Shown piece by piece: positions 44,487 through 53,947 of a stretch of DNA of 64,000 nucleotides. Origin of the DNA: Nocardia xishanensis NBRC 101358 (GTDB lineage: Bacteria > Actinomycetota > Actinomycetes > Mycobacteriales > Mycobacteriaceae). The notes beneath the pieces were generated by a model. That model worked only from the letters and a program-made list of their open reading frames with translations. It made no database searches and was not told where the DNA came from. The DNA lies in assembly GCF_001613365.1 (NCBI RefSeq), contig NZ_BDCF01000046.1, forward strand, positions 1 to 64,000, in the 5' to 3' direction. Numbering within the stretch: position 1 is the first letter of the stretch; every line of letters starts with the position of its first letter. Made by a program: the position numbers and the translations under genes.

Positions 44487-44609
44487 TCAGGCGAGTTGTT
44501 CGATGCGGGTGGCGAGTTCGGCGCCGGTCAAGGTTCGCGAGCGATGACGGCGATAGTGTCGTCGCCCGCGATGGTGCCGAACGACGTAGGGCAGGGCGGC
44601 GCGGTCCAA
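44487..44609 (-). pseudogene. degenerate copy of the argR 3' end
   Basis: 123 bp that match 45928-46050, from the argR stop codon inward. The peptide GTIAGDDTIAVIAREP is readable, but one single-base deletion and one insertion break the frame. Similarity ends sharply at both edges. It lies in the same orientation as argR, 1,441 bp away. Confidence 0.85.
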
Positions 44610-44733
44610 TCGGTGGCACCGCTCAGACCGCGGGGCTCGGGATCAGCGCGAACGGTGGCCGCCGTAATCGCCGGGCTTGGGGGTAGCGATGATCGAGGCC
44701 TGTTCTTCGCCACGATCAAGGCCCGAGCAGCGT

Positions 44734-45360
44734 CTACTCCCCTAGCGGCCTAACCGCGATGAAGGCGGCGAGTTCACGCGGGTCGCGGTGTCGGTCGTAC
44801 TGTCTCAGGAGCTCGATGTACCGACGCTTATCCAGCTCCCAGTCGTACAGCTCTAAACTCCCTTCGTCCTGGGCTGCGGTGAACACAAGATCCGCGAGCA
44901 GGCGGGTGGTCCGGCCGTTACCGTCGGTGAACGGGTGAATCCGGACGGCCTCGGCGTGGGCCGCGATACCGAGTTGGCGCGGCGTCCAATCGTCGGCATG
45001 CTGCCAGCGGTAGTGGATTGTTTCCAACGAGCCTCGAAGTTCGACCGCGATCTGTTCGGGAGCGACCCCGATATTGAGCTCCCGTCTGCGGAATACGCCC
45101 GCCCACTGCCAAATGTCGCCGTAAAGGCGGCGGTGCAGATCCCGCAGGAAGTGATCGGTGAGCAGATTATCGAGAACCAGGCTGCCGTCGATCACCGCGG
45201 TCATGAGTTCCTCGGTCGCCTCTGCCTGGACGGCCTGTTCGAGGTCGTACAGAGCGGCTTTGCTGACCGGCTCTTCGAGCAGCTCGCGGATATTGGGGAG
45301 CAGCATGCTCGCTTCGTCGTCGGATACCGGTGTCTCCCCGTAGTCCGGCGCGAGGGGCAT
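44734..45360 (-). CDS. Fic domain protein
   Basis: 208 residues. The AMP-transferase motif HPFTDGNGRTTR is complete (H, two N/D and R all present), preceded by helices including LHRRLYGDIWQWAG, typical of Doc/Fic toxins. Such proteins transfer AMP or phosphate to target proteins. ATG 45360 overlaps the stop of the upstream small gene (ATGA). No self-inhibitory S/T-x-x-x-E-G/N helix was seen at either end. Confidence 0.93.
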   Translation of the reverse strand: MPLAPDYGETPVSDDEASMLLPNIRELLEEPVSKAALYDLEQAVQAEATEELMTAVIDGSLVLDNLLTDHFLRDLHRRLYGDIWQWAGVFRRRELNIGVAPEQIAVELRGSLETIHYRWQHADDWTPRQLGIAAHAEAVRIHPFTDGNGRTTRLLADLVFTAAQDEGSLELYDWELDKRRYIELLRQYDRHRDPRELAAFIAVRPLGE

Positions 45361-45533
45361 CAAGCTTTCCGTCGGCGTTCGGCCAAGAACTGCGCGACCC
45401 GTTCGGAGCGAATGTAACCGGCAGGCACTGTGCGCCGTTCCAGACGTGCCGACGCCTTGGTCGACCGCACGGCTGACCGCTTTACCGCTTCCTTGGTCAC
45501 CGTTGCTTTGGCCACCGCACGACGTTCCACCAC
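45360..45533 (-). CDS. small basic protein, Fic partner (putative antitoxin)
   Basis: 57 residues, Lys/Arg/Ala-rich at the start and ending RSERVAQFLAERRRKA. It begins at one of two GTG codons (45533 or 45530) after AGGAAAGG and overlaps the Fic gene by four bases. The order (small gene first) fits toxin-antitoxin pairs, but the inhibitory motif of VbhA-type antitoxins is absent. Confidence 0.65.
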   Translation of the reverse strand: MVERRAVAKATVTKEAVKRSAVRSTKASARLERRTVPAGYIRSERVAQFLAERRRKA

Positions 45534-45552
45534 CGCACCTTTCCTCGTCTCG

Positions 45553-45870
45553 TCACGCAATCTTACAGCTCGGCAGGAGGGCGAGTAATTCATGCGGGCG
45601 ACGAGATCGTCGCCGGTTTGGGGCCCGGGCGATGACGATGTGCTGGCCGATGCTGATGTGGGCGGTGTCGCGGCGGTCCACTACGAGGATGAATCCATCG
45701 GGATTGCGGCCGCCGCGAAACTCGACTCCGACAACATGGATGGATGCTCCGCTGGTGGATCTGTACAGCACGTCACCGGTGGTGATTTCGCCGGAGTCGA
45801 GTCAGCCGACGACGAGCAGGCTCCCCGTCCGGTGATGTCGAAGATGTCGGCGACGGTGAAGTCGACCTGG
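45553..45870 (-). pseudogene. broken EF-Tu domain II-like gene
   Basis: On the minus strand FTVADIFDITGRG is in one frame, then LLVVG, a TGA stop and LDSGEITTGDVLYRSTSG in the next, then HVVGVEFRGGRNPDGFILVV. Together these give the pattern of a small family of stand-alone EF-Tu domain-II-like proteins in actinobacteria. One frameshift and one in-frame stop show it is decayed. No start remains upstream. Confidence 0.65.
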
Positions 45871-45927
45871 TTCGTGGCCGATCCCTGACGCTCCTGCGCT
45901 GTGCCGCCCGAGTCCCGACCTCGCTCG

Positions 45928-46440
45928 TCAGGCGAGTTGTTCGATGCGGGCGGCGAGTTCGGCGCCGGTCAAGGGTTCACGGGCGATGACGGCGATGGTG
46001 TCGTCGCCCGCGATGGTGCCGACGACGTAGGGCAGGGCCGCGCGGTCCAAGGCGCTGGCGAGGTAGTGGGCGGCGCCCGGGGGTGTGCGCAGGACGGCAA
46101 TGTTGCCGCTGGCGTCGGTGGAGACGAGCAGGTCACCGAGGAGTTTGGAGAGTCGGTCGGTGCCGCCGGTCACACCGCGGACGGGACTGCCGTCCTCGGG
46201 CACCACGTAGACGCCCGCGCCGCCGTCGGCCGCGCGCAGTTTCACCGCGCCCAGCTCGTCGAGATCACGCGACAGGGTTGCTTGGGTGGTCTCGATGCCT
46301 TCGGCGGCCAGCAGCGCGGCCAGTTCGGTCTGACTGCGCACCGAGTGCGCGGAGAGCAGCTCGATGATGCGTGACTGCCGCCCGGCGCGGGTGCGGGCGA
46401 TCGCCGGCCCCTTGCCGGGCACCGTCGCGTCGATGCTCAT
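45928..46440 (-). CDS. argR: arginine repressor
   Basis: 170 residues. N-terminal winged helix (RQSRIIELLSAHSVRSQTELAALL, TTQATLSRDLDELGAVK) and C-terminal arginine-binding/hexamer domain with GTIAGDDTIAVIARE, GDDT being the ligand motif. It controls the arg genes through the ARG boxes at 34523 and 52061. ATG 46440 overlaps the stop of a small repeat-encoded frame. Usually argG follows directly; here it is 11.5 kb away. Confidence 0.97.
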   Translation of the reverse strand: MSIDATVPGKGPAIARTRAGRQSRIIELLSAHSVRSQTELAALLAAEGIETTQATLSRDLDELGAVKLRAADGGAGVYVVPEDGSPVRGVTGGTDRLSKLLGDLLVSTDASGNIAVLRTPPGAAHYLASALDRAALPYVVGTIAGDDTIAVIAREPLTGAELAARIEQLA

Positions 46441-46592
46441 GCCTCCACCTCGCCGGCGCTCGGCTCCGACATGCGCGAAGCGCGCTGGCACATGATTCGC
46501 TCACTACGTTCGCTCATGCCTACACCTCGCCGACGCTCGGCTCCGACATGCGCGAAGCACCGACACACGGTTCGCTCAGCGCGTTCACTCAT
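46438..46592 (-). repeat. two tandem MIRU-like units between argF and argR
   Basis: Unit starts at ATG 46592, 46517 and 46440 (the last being argR itself), spacing 75 and 77 bp. The first unit is in frame with the second, giving one 51-residue frame (MSERAERTVCRCFAHV..., then MSERSERIMCQRASRM...), whose TGA overlaps the argR ATG. It is of the same family as 12818 and 47572. Confidence 0.85.
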
Positions 46593-46629
46593 CGTCGCCC
46601 CTCCAGCACCGGCGCGGTTTGTCGCCCGA

Positions 46630-47574
46630 TCACGCCGCACCGCCCTGACGTCTGGCCAGTAGCCACACGAGCAGCGCCTTCTGCGCGTGCAGCCGGTTCT
46701 CCGCCTCGTCCCAGACCACGCTGTGCGGTCCGTCGAGCACCTCGTCGGTGATCTCCTCGCCGCGATGCGCCGGAAGGCAGTGCAGCACAACGGCATCCGG
46801 CTCGGCGTTGGCCAGCAGCGCGTCGTCGAGGCGGAACGGGCGGAACGGGCCGACCCGGTCGAGTCCGTCGTTCTCCTGGCCCATCGAGGTCCAGGTGTCG
46901 GTGACCAGCGCGTCGGCGCCCGCCGCGGCGGCCACCGGGTCTCCGGTGACGGTGATCGTCGCCCCGGTCTCGGCGGCCCGCTTGCGCGCGTCCTCCAGAA
47001 TCCACGGCAGCGGCTCGAAGCCCACCGGCGCGGCGATGGTCACGTTCAACCCGGCGGTGACGCCGCCGAGCAGCAGCGAGTGCGCCATGTTGTTCGCGCC
47101 GTCGCCGAAGTACGTGAGGTTGCGCCCGGTCAGGTCGCCCTTGCGTTCCCGCAGGGTGAGCAGGTCGGCGAGCACCTGGCAGGGATGGAACTCGTTGGAC
47201 AGCGCGTTCACCACCGGAACCGTTGCCGCCGAGGCCATTTCGTCCAAACGGACCTGCTCGAAGGTGCGCCAGACGATGGCGTCGACGTAACGGGAGAGCA
47301 CCCGTCCGGTGTCGGCGAGGGTCTCCTCGCGCCCGAGCTGGGTGTCGCGGCCGTCGACCACCACGGCGTGCCCGCCGAGCTGGGCGATGCCCATCTCGAA
47401 GGAGAAGCGCGTGCGGGTGGAGTTCTTCTCGAAGATCACCCCGACACCGCGCGGACCGTCCAGCGGGCGGTGCGCGAACGGGTTCTTCTTGAGTTCCGCC
47501 GCCAGCGTGAGGATTTCGGCCTGTTCGGCGGGCGAGACGTCGTCGTCGCGTAGGAAGTGCCGCAACTCGCTCAT
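46630..47574 (-). CDS. argF: ornithine carbamoyltransferase
   Basis: 314 residues; forms citrulline from ornithine and carbamoyl phosphate. Seen: the carbamoyl-phosphate loop STRTRFS, HPCQVLADL, and the ornithine-site HCLPAHRG. ATG 47574 overlaps the stop of the repeat-encoded 26-residue frame, so its translation is probably coupled to that frame. Confidence 0.98.
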   Translation of the reverse strand: MSELRHFLRDDDVSPAEQAEILTLAAELKKNPFAHRPLDGPRGVGVIFEKNSTRTRFSFEMGIAQLGGHAVVVDGRDTQLGREETLADTGRVLSRYVDAIVWRTFEQVRLDEMASAATVPVVNALSNEFHPCQVLADLLTLRERKGDLTGRNLTYFGDGANNMAHSLLLGGVTAGLNVTIAAPVGFEPLPWILEDARKRAAETGATITVTGDPVAAAAGADALVTDTWTSMGQENDGLDRVGPFRPFRLDDALLANAEPDAVVLHCLPAHRGEEITDEVLDGPHSVVWDEAENRLHAQKALLVWLLARRQGGAA

Positions 47575-47650
47575 GCCTGCGCCTCGCTGCCGCTCGGCTC
47601 CGGCATGCGCGGGGCGCGCTGGCACATGATTCGCTCACTTCGTTCGCTCA

Positions 47651-47651
<1 letters not shown>
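47572..47651 (-). repeat. MIRU-like unit between argD and argF
   Basis: Starts with ATG at 47651, sharing one base with the argD TAA stop (TAATG), and encodes 26 residues (MSERSERIMCQRAPRMPEPS plus six); its TGA overlaps the argF ATG. Thus argD, repeat and argF are linked by overlaps at both ends. Confidence 0.88.
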
Positions 47652-48846
<1,195 letters not shown>

Positions 48847-48850
<4 letters not shown>

Positions 48851-49773
48851 GATTTCGTTCCGTTCGGTGCGCCGGTCCCGGCCGGGGCGGGCGTCACCAT
48901 CGTTCCGATTCCTTCTCCGGTGAACAGCTCGAGCAGGACCGAGTGCGGGACCCGTCCGTCGATCACGTGCGCGGTCGGGACGCCGCCGAGCACGGCGCGC
49001 AAGCAGGCTTCCATCTTTGGCACCATGCCCGCATCCAGGCTCGGCAGCAAGGCGGCCAGCTCGACGGCGTCGATGTGGCTGGTCAGCGAGGAGCGGTCGG
49101 GCCAGTCGGTGTACAGGCCCTCCACGTCGGTCAGCACGACGAGTTTCTCCGCGCCGATGCCCTCGGCGAGCGCGGCGGCCGCGGTGTCGGCGTTGATGTT
49201 GTGCACCACGCCATCGGCGTCCGGGGCGATGGTGGAGACCACCGGGATGCGTCCGGCGCCGATCAGGTCGAGCACCGCATCGGGGTTGACCTCGGTGACG
49301 TCGCCGACCAAGCCGATGTCGGTCGCCTCGCCGTCCACGTCGACGGTGCGCCGGGTCGCGGTGAACAGTCCGGCGTCCTCGCCGGAGATGCCGACGGCGT
49401 AGGGCCCGTGCGCGTTGATCAGCCCGACCAGCTCGCGGCCGACCTGACCGAACAGCACCATCCGCACCACGTCCATCACCTCGGGCGTGGTGACGCGGAA
49501 GCCGCCGCGGAATTCCCCTTGCAGCCCGAGCCTTTTCAGCATGGCGCTGATCTGCGGGCCGCCGCCGTGCACCACGACGGGGTGCACGCCGACGGTGCGC
49601 AGGAACGCCATGTCCGCGGCGAACGCGCGCTTGAGGTCGTCGTCGATCATGGCGTTGCCGCCGTACTTCACCACGACGATCTTGTCGCGGAACTTCTGCA
49701 ACCAGGGCAGCGCGTCGGCCAGGACATGCGCCTTGTCCAGTGCGGAGAACTGGTGAATCGCCGGACTCGTCAT
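48847..49773 (-). CDS. argB: N-acetylglutamate kinase
   Basis: 308 residues, amino-acid kinase fold; phosphorylates N-acetylglutamate, the usual arginine-feedback step. Seen: VVKYGGNAM, VVVHGGGPQISAML, and NINADTAAAALAE. ATG 49773 overlaps the argJ stop by ATGA. Confidence 0.98.
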
Positions 49774-51002
49774 GAGCTGTATGCCGAATTCTCTTCGACG
49801 TAACCGTGCGACAGGTCGGTGGTGCGGACCATGGCCGTGCCGTCGCCGACGTTCAGCTCGACGAGCACGTCGATGTCCGCGCCGGACAGGTCGACCTGGC
49901 GGGCGCCCGGCGCGCCGACGCTGTCGACGCAGACCGGATTCCCGTTGAACGACACCGAGATCCGGTTCGGGTCCAAGGTGATCGGCGCGATGCCGACCGC
50001 GGCGAGCACCCGGCCCCAGTTCGGGTCGGAGCCGAACAGGGCGGTCTTGACCAGGCTGTCGCGGGCGATCGCGCGGGCGGCGATCAGCGCCTGCTCCTCG
50101 TCGACCGCGCCGGTGACGGTGATCGTCACCCGCTTGGTGACGCCCTCGGCGTCGGCCATCAGCTGGGCGGCCAGGTCGTCGCAGACCGCGAGCACTGCGG
50201 CGTCGAGTTCCTCCTGCGACGGCGAGACCTCGCTGGCACCGTTGGCCAGCAGCAGCACCGTGTCGTTGGTCGAGCAGGAGCCGTCCACGTCGAGCCGGTC
50301 GAAGGTGAGCCGGGTGGCGGCGCGCAGCGCCTTGTCGAGCTGTTCGGCGCTCACCGCGGCGTCGGTGGTCAGCACGACGAGCATGGTGGCCAGCGAGGGG
50401 GCGAGCATGCCCGCACCCTTGGCCATGCCGCCCACGTTCCACTTGTCGCGGTGGTGGAAAGCGGCTTCCTTGGGCACGGTGTCGGTGGTCATGATGGCGT
50501 GGGCCGCGTCGGCGCCGCCGGACATGCCGCCGCCCATCTCGTGCACGATCTCGGTGACGCCGGGCAGCAGCTTCTCCATCGGCAGCCGGTCGCCGATCAA
50601 ACCGGTCGAACAGACGGCGATTTCGCCCGCGCCGGTCTCGGTGCCCCAGTTGCTCAGCGCCTCGGCGAGCTTCTCGGCGGTCTGGTGGGTGTCCTGGAAG
50701 CCGCCGGGACCGGTGCAGGCGTTCGCACCGCCGGAATTGAGGATCACGGCGCGCAGCCTGCCGGACTTCAGCACCTGCTGGGACCACAGCACCGGCGCGG
50801 CCTTCACCTGGTTACGGGTGAACACGCCCGCCGCGGCGTATTCCGGGCCTTCGTTGAAGACCAGCGCGAGATCGGGCTTGCCGCTCGCCTTGATGCCCGC
50901 GGCGATGCCCGCGGCGCGGAAGCCGAGCGGCGCGGTCACGCCCTGGCTGCGGACGAGCTTGCCGTTCGCGCTCTCCGTCGAGGTACCAGCGGTTGTCGTC
51001 AC
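49770..51002 (-). CDS. argJ: glutamate N-acetyltransferase / amino-acid acetyltransferase
   Basis: 410 residues, Ntn-fold; transfers acetyl from acetylornithine to glutamate. The self-cleavage Ala-Thr is in PSLATMLVVL, with the upstream MAKGAGM strip, and DGSCSTNDTV is also conserved. GTG 51002 overlaps the argC stop (GTGA). Confidence 0.97.
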   Translation of the reverse strand: MTTTAGTSTESANGKLVRSQGVTAPLGFRAAGIAAGIKASGKPDLALVFNEGPEYAAAGVFTRNQVKAAPVLWSQQVLKSGRLRAVILNSGGANACTGPGGFQDTHQTAEKLAEALSNWGTETGAGEIAVCSTGLIGDRLPMEKLLPGVTEIVHEMGGGMSGGADAAHAIMTTDTVPKEAAFHHRDKWNVGGMAKGAGMLAPSLATMLVVLTTDAAVSAEQLDKALRAATRLTFDRLDVDGSCSTNDTVLLLANGASEVSPSQEELDAAVLAVCDDLAAQLMADAEGVTKRVTITVTGAVDEEQALIAARAIARDSLVKTALFGSDPNWGRVLAAVGIAPITLDPNRISVSFNGNPVCVDSVGAPGARQVDLSGADIDVLVELNVGDGTAMVRTTDLSHGYVEENSAYSS

Positions 51003-52054
51003 GGTGCCACTCCTACGGTGGTGAGGCCCTCGGTCTCGTCGAATCCGACGGCCAGGTTCATGGACTGGACCGCGGCGCCCGCGGTGCCCTTGGTCAGGTT
51101 GTCGATCGCGCCGATCACCACGAGCTGTCCCGCGTCGGTGTCCACCGCGACCTGCAGGGTGACGGCGTTGGAGCCGAGCACCGAACCGGTCTGCGGGAGC
51201 ACGCCTTCGGGGAGCAGATGCACGAAAGGCTCGTCGGCGTAGGCCTTTTCGTAGACGGCGCGGGCCTGCGCGGCGTCCACCGCTGTCGGCGCGGTGCAGG
51301 TGGCCAGGATGCCGCGCGGCATCGGGGCGAGCACCGGGGTGAACGACACCGCGACGTCGACGCCACCGGCGGCCTTCAGGTTCTGCGCGATCTCCGGGGT
51401 GTGCCGGTGCGCGCCCGCGATGTTGTAGGCGCGGGCCGAACCCATCACCTCCGAGCCGAGCAGGCCGACGTCCAGTTTGCGGCCCGCGCCGGAGGTGCCG
51501 CTCACCGCGACGACCGTCACCTGCGGCTCGATGATCCCGGCGGCCACGGCAGGCGCGAGGGCCAGGCTGGCGACCGTCGGGTAGCAGCCCGGCACCGCGA
51601 TCCTGGTCGCGCCGCGCAGCGCGTCCCGGCCGCCGGGCAGTTCCGGCAGACCGTAGGGCCAGCTGCCCGCGTGCGCGCTGCGGTAGTACTTCTCCCAGGC
51701 GGCGGCGTCGCGCAGGCGGTAGTCGGCGCCGCAGTCGATGATCACGGTGGATTCGGGCAACGCCTGCGCGATGGCGGCGGACTGACCGTGCGGCAGACCG
51801 AGGAAGACCACGTCGTGGCCCGCCAGCTCCTCGGCGGTGGTCGGGGCGAGCACCCGGTCGGCCAGCGGCAGCAGATGCGGCTGGTGCTCGCCGAGGGTGG
51901 TTCCGGCGTTCGAACCCGCGGTCAGCGCCCCGATCTCGAGGCGCCCGGCTCGGTAGCGTGGATGCCCGAGCAGCAGGCGCAGCACCTCGCCGCCCGCGTA
52001 CCCGCTCGCACCGGCAACAGCAACCCGCAACAGGGGCGCATCCGAATCAGCCAT
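50999..52054 (-). CDS. argC: N-acetyl-gamma-glutamyl-phosphate reductase
   Basis: 351 residues. NAD(P) motif VAGASGYAGGEVLR at the N-terminus and catalytic cysteine in AVPGCYPT. First gene of the operon. ATG 52054 lies only 6 bases from the ARG box whose right half looks like a -10, so the transcript is probably leaderless. Confidence 0.98.
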   Translation of the reverse strand: MADSDAPLLRVAVAGASGYAGGEVLRLLLGHPRYRAGRLEIGALTAGSNAGTTLGEHQPHLLPLADRVLAPTTAEELAGHDVVFLGLPHGQSAAIAQALPESTVIIDCGADYRLRDAAAWEKYYRSAHAGSWPYGLPELPGGRDALRGATRIAVPGCYPTVASLALAPAVAAGIIEPQVTVVAVSGTSGAGRKLDVGLLGSEVMGSARAYNIAGAHRHTPEIAQNLKAAGGVDVAVSFTPVLAPMPRGILATCTAPTAVDAAQARAVYEKAYADEPFVHLLPEGVLPQTGSVLGSNAVTLQVAVDTDAGQLVVIGAIDNLTKGTAGAAVQSMNLAVGFDETEGLTTVGVAP

Positions 52055-52060
52055 GAAATG

Positions 52061-52080
52061 ATTATGCACGACTATGCAAT
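52061..52080 (-). promoter_or_regulatory. ARG box/promoter of argCJBDF
   Basis: Minus strand ATTGCATAGTCGTGCATAAT, arms TTGCATA / TGCATAA. It ends 6 bases before the argC ATG, so ArgR binding would cover the -10 element. Confidence 0.85.
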
Positions 52081-52616
52081 CCCATTCATGGACGGGGTGC
52101 GACAAGCGTTCGAACTCGCGGTGGCGAGCTCTCGATCGACGGCGTGCGCAGCGGGACCGACTCCCTCGCCACCGCGACGGCCGGCACGAACGACACCCAC
52201 AGGAGTGGCGTTACCCGGCGGGGCTCGAAATATCGATCCGATTCCGGAAATCGGAAGAAGATCGGATCGAGAACGCCGGAGCGGATGGTTCCGGGAGTCG
52301 ATCTGGGGATGGCGGCCGGTGCGGCTGCTGGACGGCACGCAGCTGCGCTAGCGACCGGACGAAACCACGATACCGATGCCCTCCAGGTGGCGCACACGCC
52401 TCGTTTCAGCCGCTCGATGCCGAGCTGGAGACGGCCAGTGTGTTGTGCCCCGCCTCCCGGTCGTACAACCCTGGCAGTAGCCCGGTATGCCGGTCGTGCG
52501 CCGAGGCAAGAGGGCCCCTCCGTGAACTGTGCGCGTGACGCCACTCGCCGCCGCGCCGCGCGGAGCGCAGGCGTCGACGGCGAGACGAAGGGTCTGCCGG
52601 CTGATTCGGCCGAGTA
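52081..52616. other. gene-free stretch upstream of argC, 530 bp
   Basis: No credible gene. It holds a hairpin CGATCCGAT / ATCGGATCG (52234-52242 and 52261-52269, 18-base loop). In most relatives pheT lies upstream of argC; it is absent from this window, so the region beyond argC is rearranged here. Confidence 0.5.
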
Positions 52617-53090
52617 TCAGGAGTGGGTGCGACTGCGCATGGCGTCGATGGCCGCGAGAATGCCCTTCTTGTCGTAGCTGCCGGTGGGCAGAGTGGCGCC
52701 GTGGGCGTGGCGGACGATGCCTTCGCGGTCGACGAGGACGCTGCCGCTCTGCTGCATCGAACCGAAGACCTTCCGAGTCAGGCCGACCGACTCGTGCGGA
52801 GTTCCGGCCGAGCCGACCAGGACGGGGAACGGGATGCTGTGCTCGGTCTTCCACGCGAGCCCGGCGACACGGTCCTCGGGTATCGCGATGAGGACACGGA
52901 TGCCGGCGGCGTCGAACTCGTTCCGGCGCGCGACCAGATCACGAACATGCCGGTTGCAGATCGGGCACGACGTGGACCGCATGAAATACAGCAGTGCGCC
53001 GTGCGCGCCACGGTGGTCGGACAGGCGCCAAGCCTGCCCGGCGGTGTCTTCGAGTTCCAGTTCCGGGGCGGGGGATCCGGGAGTGAGCAT
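52617..53090 (-). CDS. peroxiredoxin/redoxin family protein
   Basis: 157 residues, thioredoxin fold; the active-site strip is RSTSCPICNRHVRD, with C-x-x-C in place of the single peroxidatic cysteine context of AhpC. No signal peptide. Likely a thiol peroxidase of the Bcp-like/redoxin group. It follows the ECF sigma gene by 76 bp and is probably co-transcribed with it. Confidence 0.85.
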   Translation of the reverse strand: MLTPGSPAPELELEDTAGQAWRLSDHRGAHGALLYFMRSTSCPICNRHVRDLVARRNEFDAAGIRVLIAIPEDRVAGLAWKTEHSIPFPVLVGSAGTPHESVGLTRKVFGSMQQSGSVLVDREGIVRHAHGATLPTGSYDKKGILAAIDAMRSRTHS

Positions 53091-53166
53091 GACGGGACTT
53101 TCCTTCGATTCAGGGGGCTGAGTTGATCTCGAGTGGCGGCCGCGGAGGGTCCGGCGGCGGCCGAGG

Positions 53167-53706
53167 TCATGGGTGGTGGACGAGGCTGTGCCGGATCGCG
53201 GCGCGTGCGCGGTGCAGCTGCGATTTCATCGCCGCGACGCTCAGGCCGAGCGCGTCGGCCGTCGTCCGCCCGGGATAGCCGAGCACATCGCGCATGATCA
53301 GGACACGGCGCTGGAGATCGGGCAAGGCGGCGATGGCGTTGGCGAGCTCGTCGGCGTCGAGCATGCGCAGGACTTCGTCCTCGGCGGAGGCGACGGCGTC
53401 TTCGGCGGTGACAGCGGTCTCCGGCCTGCTGTCGAGCAGGTGCCGGGCGCGGCGCAGGCATTCGTTGCGAACGATGCGGAACATCCACGACGCGAGGGCT
53501 GTGGTGGCGCGCAGCGTCCCGATCTTGCGGTACAGGGTGATGAGTGCCTCTTGGGCGGCCTCTTCGGCGTCATCGGAGGACGCGCACAGATGGTGCGCGA
53601 AGCGCCGCACGTGCGGATGCGCCCCGTACACGATCGCGGAGATCGCTTCCCGGTCACCGCGCTGGGCCGCGGCCACGAGCTGTTCACCAGCCCATCCGCG
53701 TTCCAT
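53167..53706 (-). CDS. ECF RNA polymerase sigma factor
   Basis: 179 residues: sigma region 2 (SSDDAEEAAQEALITLYRKI) and region 4 (RRVLIMRDVLGYPGRTTADALGLSVAAMKSQLHRARAAI). ATG 53706 follows GGGAGG. No anti-sigma gene is adjacent; the redoxin gene next downstream may be the redox effector of this regulon (inference). Confidence 0.92.
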   Translation of the reverse strand: MERGWAGEQLVAAAQRGDREAISAIVYGAHPHVRRFAHHLCASSDDAEEAAQEALITLYRKIGTLRATTALASWMFRIVRNECLRRARHLLDSRPETAVTAEDAVASAEDEVLRMLDADELANAIAALPDLQRRVLIMRDVLGYPGRTTADALGLSVAAMKSQLHRARAAIRHSLVHHP

Positions 53707-53947
53707 TCCACCCACCTCCCAGGCAGTCCGGCGATTGCGCCGCGGGTTGGACAGCACAGGCCTGCGCGGTTCTTCGTCTCGGTTCGATTGTCACAACCAT
53801 AAGAGCGTTCGCGGCCGCGAAAGGATTCGAACCACGCGGAAGTCTCCGAGATGGCCGACCTACCCGGCAGCGGCAGTGTGCCGGGCCGGGGCGATGGCGA
53901 CCAGCGAGTTCCGGCCGGAGCGGCGTTCGAGGGATACCGTCGGCGCT

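Noticed and set aside
53815..53840. GGATTCGAACCACG resembling a tRNA T-arm
   Set aside because: The flanking bases do not form the T stem and no acceptor or anticodon arm follows.
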